DNA of 64,000 bases, taken from the NCBI GenBank assembly GCA_029262065.1, contig JAJDAC010000041.1, forward strand, positions 124,001 to 188,000, written 5' to 3'. Numbering within the stretch: the stretch's first letter is position 1; each line of letters starts with the position of its first letter. Positions 1 through 8,111 of this stretch are shown here, piece after piece. The stretch comes from Candidatus Krumholzibacteriota bacterium. Lineage in GTDB: Bacteria; Krumholzibacteriota; Krumholzibacteriia; JAJRXK01. The notes below the pieces were generated by a model, which did not search any database, was not told where the DNA came from, and saw only the letters and a list, made by a program, of their open reading frames with translations. A program made the position numbers and the translations under genes.

Positions 1-419
1 ACGAACACCAGTTCACATTCGGGAACCTCCACGCGCTTCGCCTGCACCCCGGACACGGCCATGAATTCGTCCCAGAACGACAGGGCGACGGACTCGCTGG
101 CGCCACGGAAACTCCATTCCTTCGGAGGATGGGCGGTTACCCCCACGATTGGAAACCGTTGCTCCCATGTGCCATTGTCCCCCCCCGGCTCGAAACCCAG
201 CGATGCAAGCTGTTCGGCAATGTATGTACGCGTGAGTTGGTCGCCCTCGGTGGCCGGACCGCGTCCGCCGTACTCGTCGCTGGCCAATATCGACACGTGC
301 TGGCGAATGGTCTGGGCCGTGATCTGACGCGCCGCTTCCTCGGCGAACACATCGGCGAGCACGAACACCGGCAACAGGACGGCGACGGTGGCGAAGAAAA
401 CAGTAACTGGATACCTCAT
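1..419 (-). CDS. M28 family peptidase, N-terminal part (runs off the left edge)
   Basis: Reading leftward from the ATG at 419, 139 residues are visible before the window ends. They open with a Sec signal peptide (MRYPVTVFFATVAVLLPVFV). The region that follows contains ILASDEYGGRGPATEGD and then TYIAEQLASLGFEPGGDNGTW, the characteristic N-terminus of exported M28 zinc aminopeptidases. These trim N-terminal residues from peptides outside the cytoplasm. The zinc ligands lie beyond the window, so activity cannot be judged. The strand and frame are clear because the other frames give only arginine-rich shadow translations. The gene is divergent from the flavin oxidoreductase at 550, leaving a shared promoter space of 130 bp. 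Confidence 0.85.
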   Translation of the reverse strand, partial: MRYPVTVFFATVAVLLPVFVLADVFAEEAARQITAQTIRQHVSILASDEYGGRGPATEGDQLTRTYIAEQLASLGFEPGGDNGTWEQRFPIVGVTAHPPKEWSFRGASESVALSFWDEFMAVSGVQAKRVEVPECELVF

Positions 420-549
420 GAAGAGCTCCCGGAGCGGGTCCGTGGAAAAAGGGACGTTGGGAAACCGAGCTGGCGCAGTATAACTTCCTGAGCCAACCCG
501 GGTCCATCGGGTCCGCTTCGAATCATCCCTCCAACTTCAGATCCAGCCC

Positions 550-1830
550 ATGTCCGCGTTGATCGAACCCACCACCTCCAATCGCACCGACCAGGTCATC
601 GTGGTCGGCGCCGGACTGGCCGGCCTGGCGTGTGCGGTGCACCTGCACCGCCGCGGGCTGCCGTGCCTCGTGCTGGAAGCCTCCGATGACGTGGGCGGGC
701 GGGCCCGGACCGACGTGGAACAAGGCTTCCTGCTCGACCGGGGATTCCAGGTGCTGCTTACGGCCTACCCCGAGGCGCAATCGATGCTCGACCTGCGCGC
801 ACTCGAACTGGGCCAGTTCTCACCTGGAGCCCTGGTGCGATTTGATGGCCGATTCCACCGCCTGGCCGATCCCTTTCGACAGTTTTCCACGGCGCTGCGC
901 AGTGTTGCCAACCCGGTGGGCTCCCTGGCCGACAAACTCCGTGTACTGAAGCTACGCCGCGCCGCCTGCGCGGGGTCGTTGGAGGGCATTTTTCTTCGAC
1001 CCGAATGCTCCACCGCCGAGCACCTGCACCGGGCCGGCCTATCGCCGGCCATGGTCGAGCGGTTCTTTCGCCCATTTCTGGGAGGCATCTTCCTGGACCG
1101 TGATCTGGCTACGTCGAGTCGCATGTTCGAGTTCGTCTTTCGCATGTTCTCGCAAGGCACCGTGACCATCCCGGCGACCGGGATGCAAAGCGTGGCGAGA
1201 CAACTGGCCGCTCTTCTGCCCGACGGCACGGTGCGACTGAGCGCAGAGGTTCTGGCGGTGGACGCGGGCGAAGTAGTGTTGGCATCGGGCGAGGCCGTCG
1301 CCGCCTCGTCGATAGTGGTGGCCACCGATGGGACGAACGCCGCGCGACTCTTGAACCAGCGGGTCGAAGAACCGGAATGGACCGCGGTGGATTGTCTATA
1401 TTACGCGGCCGATCGGGCTCCCATCGAAGAACCGGTGCTGGTCCTGAACGGAGACGGCGAGGGTCCCATCAACAATCTTTGCGTGCCCAGTCAGGTAGCC
1501 GCCGGCTACTCACCCGGCCAGCAGTCCCTGGTGTCCGTGAGTGTGTTGGGCTCGGTTCCGGGCGTTCCGGTGGAACCCGCCGTGCGCCGGCAACTGATCG
1601 ACTGGTTCGGCTCCTCGGTTGAGCAATGGAAACACCTGCGCACGTACCGCATTCGCCACGCCCTACCCTGTCAGCCCGTGGGCTGGTTGCAGCCATACCA
1701 ACGACCCACGTCGGTGCACGAAGGACTCTTCGTTTGCGGTGATCACATCGAAACGGCTTCCATCCAGGGCGCGCTTTCTTCCGGACGACGAGCCGCCGCG
1801 GCGGTTATCGATCGGCTACAGAACTCATGA
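550..1830 (+). CDS. FAD-dependent amine-oxidase-like oxidoreductase
   Basis: The protein has 426 residues. A dinucleotide-binding Rossmann motif, VVGAGLAGLACAVHLHRRG, lies at about residues 18-36, followed by LVLEASDDVGGRARTD, the FAD signature of the flavin amine oxidase, phytoene desaturase and protoporphyrinogen oxidase superfamily. Near the C-terminus, GLFVCGDHIETASIQGAL matches the usual flavin-contacting G-D motif of the family. No signal peptide is seen, so it is probably cytoplasmic or membrane-associated. The substrate cannot be read from the sequence. The last four bases (ATGA) overlap the next gene, implying translational coupling with the PqqB-like hydrolase. Confidence 0.85.
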   Translation: MSALIEPTTSNRTDQVIVVGAGLAGLACAVHLHRRGLPCLVLEASDDVGGRARTDVEQGFLLDRGFQVLLTAYPEAQSMLDLRALELGQFSPGALVRFDGRFHRLADPFRQFSTALRSVANPVGSLADKLRVLKLRRAACAGSLEGIFLRPECSTAEHLHRAGLSPAMVERFFRPFLGGIFLDRDLATSSRMFEFVFRMFSQGTVTIPATGMQSVARQLAALLPDGTVRLSAEVLAVDAGEVVLASGEAVAASSIVVATDGTNAARLLNQRVEEPEWTAVDCLYYAADRAPIEEPVLVLNGDGEGPINNLCVPSQVAAGYSPGQQSLVSVSVLGSVPGVPVEPAVRRQLIDWFGSSVEQWKHLRTYRIRHALPCQPVGWLQPYQRPTSVHEGLFVCGDHIETASIQGALSSGRRAAAAVIDRLQNS

Positions 1831-2786
1831 GCCGGCGTAGCTGGACGCTGCTTTGCGCGCTGCTTCTGACCGGCGCGAAGGCCGACGCCGCGGATCCGTT
1901 CCTGCGCGTGCTGGGCATTGCCCAGGACGGTGGTTTGCCACACGCGGCGTGCACGTGCGAACATTGCGACGCCGCGCGGAACGATCCCGCACGACGACAC
2001 TTCGTAGCCAGCCTGGGTTTGGTCATCCCTACCGATTCGCAAAACCATGTGTACCTGATTGACGCCACCGTCGATGTGCGCGAACAGCTGGATCTGTTGG
2101 CCGACGTACGGAACCCCAAGCGAGGCGGCGTAGACCGCGCTCCCCTGACGGGAATTTTCCTGACGCATGCCCATATGGGTCATTACACCGGACTCATGTT
2201 CCTGGGTTTCGAGGCCGTGCACTCTTCCGGGCTACCCGTGTACGCCACCGACCGCATGGCTGACTTCCTGCGCGACAACCAACCCTGGCGCCAGCTGGTA
2301 ACGCTGAAGAACATTGCACTGCAAGAGTTGACGCCCGGAGTCGCTGTGTTGCTGGCCGAGGGAATCCAGGTGGAACCGCTACTGGTGCCCCATCGTGACG
2401 AGCTGTCCGATACCGTGGGGTATATCGTGCGCGGCGAACGAAACGTGCTGTACGTACCCGATACGAACGGTTGGCATCTGTGGACCACGCCCGTGGAACA
2501 GGTCATCGACGACGCGGATATCGACGTTGCCTTGATCGATGCTTCGTTCTATTCGCTGGAGGAGTTGCCCGGGCGCAATCTCGACAATGTCCCGCACCCG
2601 TTGGTTGGTCAGTCCATGGATCGACTGCAAGACAACGTCGATCGCGGCCTGGAGGTGGTGTTCATCCATCTGAACCATTCGAATCCAGCGCTCGACCCCG
2701 ACTCGGCCGCGCGTGCGGAAATCGAGTCCCGTGGGTTTCAGTTGGGCACCGAAGGCATGGAAATTCCGCTGCGCCAACTGCGCTAG
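1827..2786 (+). CDS. PqqB-like MBL-fold metallo-hydrolase with signal peptide
   Basis: This 319-residue protein belongs to the metallo-beta-lactamase superfamily and most resembles PqqB. It has LRVLGIAQDGGLPHAACTCE with a Cys cluster (C-T-C-E-H-C), then FLTHAHMGHYTGLMFLG as the metal-binding histidine motif, and a later HRDELSDTVGY region. PqqB acts in maturation of the cofactor PQQ, usually in the cytoplasm. Here the first 22 residues look like a Sec signal peptide ending near KADA, so a periplasmic location is likely. No other pqq genes are visible, so a PQQ role is not supported by context. It overlaps the upstream flavin oxidoreductase by ATGA and converges on the gene ending at 2791. Confidence 0.82.
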   Translation: MSRRSWTLLCALLLTGAKADAADPFLRVLGIAQDGGLPHAACTCEHCDAARNDPARRHFVASLGLVIPTDSQNHVYLIDATVDVREQLDLLADVRNPKRGGVDRAPLTGIFLTHAHMGHYTGLMFLGFEAVHSSGLPVYATDRMADFLRDNQPWRQLVTLKNIALQELTPGVAVLLAEGIQVEPLLVPHRDELSDTVGYIVRGERNVLYVPDTNGWHLWTTPVEQVIDDADIDVALIDASFYSLEELPGRNLDNVPHPLVGQSMDRLQDNVDRGLEVVFIHLNHSNPALDPDSAARAEIESRGFQLGTEGMEIPLRQLR

Positions 2787-2790
2787 CCCG

Positions 2791-4482
2791 TCACTCGTCC
2801 TGGCCGAAATCTCCGCCGAACATCTGCAGCCAGAAGAAGTTCAATCGACCATCGCTGATGCGCGGCAGACTGGGGTCGGGTGATGTGGGCTGAGCCACCA
2901 GGGTAAACGTGCTCGGCCCCCGATGGCTGTAGATCTTGGCCGAGAGTTGATCGATGGTGCGGTCGGGACGCAGGTAGAACACGGGCCGATCAAAGAATAC
3001 CGAATGCAGGGCGTGAGGACCCCACCACACCCCCGAGATCACGACATCTTCGGTGCGATCTTCGATGGCCAGGTTCAGCTCGTGCGAATACTCCTTCTTC
3101 GCACTGAGCAGATGGACGGAATACCCCTGCATCGCCAGGCTCATGAGTAGGGGGAGCACCAACGTTGCCGCGGGCCAGCCACGGCCGTACGCGTTGACCC
3201 ACGCGCCCAGGTTGCGCGCGGCCAGGACCGCGGCCAACGGGTATACGACCAGTAGAAACCGGCACCCCCAATGGATTCCACGAGATCCAATGACCGGCGA
3301 CGCCAGTACGTGCAACAGGACGTATACGGCGAGAAGCCTACGCAGCGCCACCGTCCGCACGGAGTTGCTGGAGTCAGTGCGAACCAGCGCCAGCGCCAGG
3401 AATGGAGCCGCCGCGAACAATCCATTGCTTTGCAGCAGCCATTCCAAACGACTGTCGGCGGTCAATTGACCGGCCAGAACCAGCACCGAAACCACAAACA
3501 CGACGATCGACACGGCCGGCAGAATCCACTTGGCCCGATCCACCCACGGTCGCCAAAGGGCCAACACAACAAACGGTGCTGCGCACAGCCACGACACAAG
3601 GGACGAGGCACTCGACGCAATCAACAGATTGTAGACCACTTCGTATCGCTGGCGCAGGTGGCCCACAACATCGGTACCAGCCAATACATGTTCGCCCACA
3701 TGAAACCCGAATGGTTCGCCGATGGCCCAGTTCTGGAAAACCCACAGGGGAACGAGCGTGGCCCCGACCGTCGCCCCCATGACGGCGAGGTTGGAGAACC
3801 ACGCGCGGCTGTTGTGCCAAACCACCGTGATCATCAACGCCGCTACGAACACATACATTTCGTCGCGCAGATAGATGGCCGCCGCGCCCAACGCCATACT
3901 CCGAATCAGGTCCGGCCTCCGCGCCAACCGAACAAAGCGAAGCATGAACCGCGTGGACCACACCGCGAACGCGAGCGCGAGGGTATGTTCCCAGAATGTT
4001 ACCGCGTAGAACCATACCGGCGATGACGCCCCCGCGAGAAACACCGCCACGGGCACGGTCCAGGCCGGTCCCACGCCACCGGCCACCCGACTTACCCCCA
4101 TGAGCGCCGCCAACGCCGCAATCAACGGAATGAGAAACAAGCCGGCATGACCGAATACGCGGTAAGGCAGCGTGGAAATGGTGGCGAACACCGGCGAGAA
4201 AATGGAATACAGTTTGCCGTCTCGAACCTTCGAAAACAGGCCCGGCATGGGCTGGTAAACGAAATCGGGATCGGTATCCTGACCCAGCCAGAGGATGGAG
4301 TAGTCGGTGTAGTTCTGCTTCAGGATAGACTCCATCTGCAGGTACTTGTTTTCGTTGTCGGTGACCCAGAAGGAATCGACGGGCAACCCCGCCAGGGTTA
4401 CGCAATACATCAGGCCCACCAACGCTATGGCGACAAGCGTGGCCCGATGCAGACTGACTGGTTTCTCGGCGGCGAGTTTCAT
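2791..4482 (-). CDS. Polytopic membrane protein, probable GT-C (PMT/GT39-like) glycosyltransferase
   Basis: The product has 563 residues and about ten hydrophobic segments. After a first membrane helix comes a loop containing WVTDNENKYLQ, an acidic motif at the place where GT-C transferases keep their catalytic acidic pair. GT-C enzymes move sugars from lipid carriers to periplasmic acceptors. The fold assignment rests on topology and this loop only; an unknown membrane protein is the alternative. It starts 65 bp after the sortase stop on the same strand and is probably the last gene of the sortase operon, so it could modify or present a surface polymer. Confidence 0.55.
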   Translation of the reverse strand: MKLAAEKPVSLHRATLVAIALVGLMYCVTLAGLPVDSFWVTDNENKYLQMESILKQNYTDYSILWLGQDTDPDFVYQPMPGLFSKVRDGKLYSIFSPVFATISTLPYRVFGHAGLFLIPLIAALAALMGVSRVAGGVGPAWTVPVAVFLAGASSPVWFYAVTFWEHTLALAFAVWSTRFMLRFVRLARRPDLIRSMALGAAAIYLRDEMYVFVAALMITVVWHNSRAWFSNLAVMGATVGATLVPLWVFQNWAIGEPFGFHVGEHVLAGTDVVGHLRQRYEVVYNLLIASSASSLVSWLCAAPFVVLALWRPWVDRAKWILPAVSIVVFVVSVLVLAGQLTADSRLEWLLQSNGLFAAAPFLALALVRTDSSNSVRTVALRRLLAVYVLLHVLASPVIGSRGIHWGCRFLLVVYPLAAVLAARNLGAWVNAYGRGWPAATLVLPLLMSLAMQGYSVHLLSAKKEYSHELNLAIEDRTEDVVISGVWWGPHALHSVFFDRPVFYLRPDRTIDQLSAKIYSHRGPSTFTLVAQPTSPDPSLPRISDGRLNFFWLQMFGGDFGQDE

Positions 4483-4547
4483 TGGCGAGTTTCGACAGGG
4501 TGGCGAGTCCCTTTCACCCCAACAATCTCGCTCCAGTCACCTTCGTG

Positions 4548-5216
4548 TCAAGATCCAACCGAGAACCAGGTGGTTGAAGGACGGCGCGAACGAACCGTGG
4601 CCACGGGCACATCCATGGCTTCGGGGGACGCGGGCGTTACGGGCTCACAGTGCGCCACGAAGCGCGCCTGCGTTTCCAACAATCCGGCAAACGGGTAGCA
4701 CGTCACCAGCGAAAGACCTTCGGCGCCGGACCAGCTCACCCCCTCCACCGAATCGGCGGCCACGATACTGAGGGTCCTGACCTGGTAGGTGCGTGATCCC
4801 GCGGGGGTAGTCAGTTCGATGCGGTCGCCCACCTGGATACGCGAAAGAAACGCCATCTCGGTGTGCCGATGCCCGGCTACGACACAGTGACCGGATTGCA
4901 GCGGCGTGGCGGTTCCGTGCACATGACCCAAACCGAATGCCATGGACTCGCCGGTGGCCCCTGACAGCACCGTCCGTTCAACCCGAAGGCGAGGCACGTG
5001 CAGCTTGGCCAGGGGCTCCATGTCGGCCCAGCCCCACGGCCGGTGCGCCTTGCCATCGGCCAGACTGCGCCGCCACGCTCGCTCGATCAGAACATCGGCG
5101 ACCGAAGCCTTGGCCACCCGGTACGCCTGGCCACCCAGAAGCCACAGTCCGCAGCCGAGCAACGCCAACGATACCGCCGATGCCACCGACATGTGCCACC
5201 AACGCCTAGCCCACAT
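4548..5216 (-). CDS. Class GN sortase (Gram-negative type)
   Basis: This 222-residue transpeptidase has one N-terminal membrane anchor at about residues 11-30. Sortase hallmarks follow: VVAGHRHTE with the catalytic His near 116, LSLVTCYPF with Cys173, and QARFV with Arg near 185. LHVPRL before the beta-barrel core is also typical. Class GN sortases occur in Gram-negative bacteria beside a single dedicated VIT/vWA substrate. That arrangement is present here: the substrate gene lies immediately upstream and overlaps by 11 bp (5206-5216), so the two are translationally coupled. It probably cleaves the LPKGG site of that partner in the periplasm. Confidence 0.9.
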   Translation of the reverse strand: MWARRWWHMSVASAVSLALLGCGLWLLGGQAYRVAKASVADVLIERAWRRSLADGKAHRPWGWADMEPLAKLHVPRLRVERTVLSGATGESMAFGLGHVHGTATPLQSGHCVVAGHRHTEMAFLSRIQVGDRIELTTPAGSRTYQVRTLSIVAADSVEGVSWSGAEGLSLVTCYPFAGLLETQARFVAHCEPVTPASPEAMDVPVATVRSRRPSTTWFSVGS

Positions 5217-7368
5217 GGCCGTGACCCCCGTTCACGTTGCCGTACCCGGTGTTACGGGTCACCGCGGCCACCAGCAGAGCGCAGAGAGTAAGAACCAATC
5301 CTGTCAGCAGCTTCCGCCGGTCATCGGTACCACCCTTGGGCAGAACGGTGAGTAGTTGCGACCCAATGGGCAACGCGTTGGCGACCGACGCGGGAACGGC
5401 CACGCCCTGCGCCGTGATACGCTCTTCCACGGCCACCAAACTGGTGTACTGCGTGACCAGGTGATGCTCCAGGCCCACCGCGACTACTTCCTGCCGCACC
5501 CGTTCGGGCCGAACGTCCGCGTGGAGTGCATCCATCCAGTGTTGCACCTTGGCCCGCGCCCACCGCGTGGCCACGCCGGACTGCCCTTGTCCATCTCGTA
5601 ACGAGATCACCGTCGATACCAGTCCCGTACGCGTGCGACCGGTAAGAAGTACCTCCGAGCCAGGGTCTTCCACGAAGCGAAACGAAACAAACAAGGGGTC
5701 ACCGGCGTGCACATCGCCTAGCCTCGCCGGGTAGGTTTCCACCGTGTTCACACCCTTCCACTGGAGCTCCAGGTCGGTCAGCACCGGCCGCTGCAACTTC
5801 TGGAAGAAACCCGAAATCTGCTCGCGCGCGGTATTGAGTTCGTACACGAACGTGCTTGCCCCACCACCGCGGCTGGCCATTTCCCGCATGAGGTAACGGT
5901 TGGGAGCGGCACCGATACCCACCGTATGGAGTCGCACGTCGTCCAACTCGTTCACGATGGTGGCAAGCATCTGTGCTTCATTTCCCACCGCGCCGTCGGT
6001 AAGGAACATGATGCGCTGGTTGATGCCGTCCGGCACCGGTCCGAACTGATCCACGCCCCATCGCAACGCGGGATGAATCATGGTGCCGCCGTTGGCTTCC
6101 AGATCGAGCGTCCATTTGCGCGCGCGCTCGAGCGCCTCGGGGGTCGCGTCCTGCCAGACCGAGGTCATGGGATGCAGCGAATCGTTGAAGGCCACGATAT
6201 TGAATCGGTCGCCGGGACGTACGTGCTGTAGCGCTTCGGCCAACGCAACCTTGGCCTGATCCATGGAGGGCCCCGCCATGGAACTCGAGATGTCGATGAC
6301 GAAGATCGTCTGCGTAGCGAAACTCGATTCGTCGTTGGTCTGCTCCACTTGGGGCGGCACGATCATCAACAGACCGTACTTCTGATTGTCATGGGTCTCG
6401 GTGAGAAACGTAACCTCGGGCGTGGACCCTACCTGGGGCGACCAGCGCACCTGGATATCACGATCGGCGGCGACGCGCTCCTGAACCGGACGAACGGTCC
6501 AGGTATCGCCGTCCTGCACGATCGATGTTTCGTGCGACCCACATTGCACCTGGCGCAGAGGAATCCCCGCGTCGATCACCACTTCAAAACTCGCGCGCGG
6601 CGCGCGCGAATCCGAGGCGGCCACGAATCGGGGGGTAACGCGATCGGCGTCGGCCACTATGGTCGACGAGCCAGCCGAAGCCACGATCGTGGCCGCCGTG
6701 CCTTCTTCGATGGCCAGGGCACCCCTGGGAATGAACCGGGGCGTAAGGGTGAGCGGGTAGGTGACGCCGAACTCGCCATCGGCGAATCCTACTTCCTCGA
6801 CGTACTCCAGATGAACTTCGATGGACTCGTTGGGGTTGATGTTGGCCACCGAGAGCGTGAACAGGTTGGGACGTTCCTGTTCCACCAGCGCGGCCTTCTT
6901 TCCCTGGCTCTTGGCGGTCTCGTAGGTTTGCTTGGCCTGGGCCCGTTCTTCGACCCGAGACACAATGCGTCGATCACCGATGCGGATCTCCATGTGCTGC
7001 ACCGCCGCCCGCTCGGGTAACGGAAACACGTACATCGCCTCGATCGTCTCGTGCGAAGGGTTTACGAATCTCTGCCGCACGCGGCCATGCGACATGATGC
7101 CGGTCACGCGGACCCGAACATCGGTTTCTACCTGAGGCAACACGTGGTACGCGTCACCACGTCGGGCCAGGAGCTCCCCACCGGCAATATCGGTCAGGTT
7201 CACCGCCGGGCCCCACACCGTTGATTCGCGGGACGACTCGGCGGGTGTTCCGGCGGGCGGATCCGATGCGGCAGCGGCCGCACTCCATATCGCAAGAAAG
7301 GCAAAGGTCGTCAGACCGATCCGTAGGATCTGTTTGGTCACGTGTAGCTTCTTCGTGGTTTCGAGCAT
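5206..7368 (-). CDS. VIT and vWA domain protein, dedicated sortase substrate
   Basis: Starting from the ATG at 7368, which follows a strong AGGAGG, the protein has 720 residues. An in-frame extension to 7587 exists but lacks coding character. Features in order are a signal peptide (about 14-34), a VIT domain (about 80-205, with YVFPLPERAAV and the YETAK region), and a von Willebrand A domain (about 352-525) with an intact MIDAS motif DISSS. A sorting signal ends the protein: LPKGGT at about 676, a hydrophobic stretch, and a single Arg before a Gly/His-rich tail. LPKGG departs from LPXTG at the fourth position. The family is known as the marine proteobacterial sortase target. The protein is presumably exported, cut by the adjacent sortase and fixed to an unknown acceptor. 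Confidence 0.9.
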   Translation of the reverse strand: MLETTKKLHVTKQILRIGLTTFAFLAIWSAAAAASDPPAGTPAESSRESTVWGPAVNLTDIAGGELLARRGDAYHVLPQVETDVRVRVTGIMSHGRVRQRFVNPSHETIEAMYVFPLPERAAVQHMEIRIGDRRIVSRVEERAQAKQTYETAKSQGKKAALVEQERPNLFTLSVANINPNESIEVHLEYVEEVGFADGEFGVTYPLTLTPRFIPRGALAIEEGTAATIVASAGSSTIVADADRVTPRFVAASDSRAPRASFEVVIDAGIPLRQVQCGSHETSIVQDGDTWTVRPVQERVAADRDIQVRWSPQVGSTPEVTFLTETHDNQKYGLLMIVPPQVEQTNDESSFATQTIFVIDISSSMAGPSMDQAKVALAEALQHVRPGDRFNIVAFNDSLHPMTSVWQDATPEALERARKWTLDLEANGGTMIHPALRWGVDQFGPVPDGINQRIMFLTDGAVGNEAQMLATIVNELDDVRLHTVGIGAAPNRYLMREMASRGGGASTFVYELNTAREQISGFFQKLQRPVLTDLELQWKGVNTVETYPARLGDVHAGDPLFVSFRFVEDPGSEVLLTGRTRTGLVSTVISLRDGQGQSGVATRWARAKVQHWMDALHADVRPERVRQEVVAVGLEHHLVTQYTSLVAVEERITAQGVAVPASVANALPIGSQLLTVLPKGGTDDRRKLLTGLVLTLCALLVAAVTRNTGYGNVNGGHGHVG

Positions 7369-7624
7369 TTCGGACTCCTCCTGGGCGTTCGGGTCAAACC
7401 ACGTCAAGGCACGCAACGTTCCTGTTTGTAAGCCGTTGATAATGCGGCGGTTGCAGAGATTTTCGCGCGTCAAAGCGTGGTCACGCAACCACACGTTGTG
7501 TCCATTCCGACACGCCATCGGAAAACTTTTGTGGGCTTGTGATGGGAGAACCCCGCATCGTGTCAAACTATTCAGCGTGACGGCCACGCTGAGCCTGTCC
7601 CTCTCCTAGGCTGAGGAAATTCAA

Positions 7625-8074
7625 ATGTACGCTCACCCGTTTTCCCTCCTTTTGGCTATTGGCGCCCTCCTCGTCTCCTCCACCCTGCTCGGGTGCAACG
7701 AAACCCAGATTCCCGAAGACTTCGAACTTTCGCTTGGCGAGGGCGGCGGAGTGACGGGTCGCTGGACTGTTCATCGCGTAGCGAACAACGGAGACGTATT
7801 TCTTCGCGGCCAGGGCAGTGATCCGAAGGACGAGTTGGTGGGCACGCTGAGCGAAACCCATATGAACGAACTCTGGCAGGCGTTGCGGGACAGCGCGCTC
7901 ATGACCGAAGCCCCCAACGAAACCGGAAACATGACCCGCATGCTGCGTGTCACCGCAAACGGGCAGGACTACGACGCCCGTTGGCCCATGCAGGTAGGTG
8001 GTGACCCGTCGACCATCGAACAGCTCTACATGACCTGCACGGGAATCTTGCAAGAGGCCAATTCAAAGAACTGA
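7625..8074 (+). CDS. Small hypothetical lipoprotein
   Basis: This 149-residue protein has a lipoprotein signal ending in the lipobox LLGC, after which the mature part begins NETQIPEDF. A GAGGAAA ribosome site precedes the ATG. The mature region contains SETHMNELWQALRDSALM and a C-terminal TCTGILQEA, but I recognise no family. It would be anchored in the inner or outer membrane facing the periplasm. It lies 37 bp upstream of the M4 peptidase gene on the same strand and may be co-transcribed. It is divergent from the sortase operon, and the 256-bp gap between them should hold both promoters. Confidence 0.75.
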   Translation: MYAHPFSLLLAIGALLVSSTLLGCNETQIPEDFELSLGEGGGVTGRWTVHRVANNGDVFLRGQGSDPKDELVGTLSETHMNELWQALRDSALMTEAPNETGNMTRMLRVTANGQDYDARWPMQVGGDPSTIEQLYMTCTGILQEANSKN

Positions 8075-8111
8075 ACTCGCAATCGCTTCCAACCATTGAA
8101 GGAGTCATCCC

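Noticed and set aside
7369-7587. N-terminal extension of the VIT/vWA protein
   Set aside because: The extra 73 residues are not signal-like, and a strong AGGAGG sits directly before the ATG at 7368.
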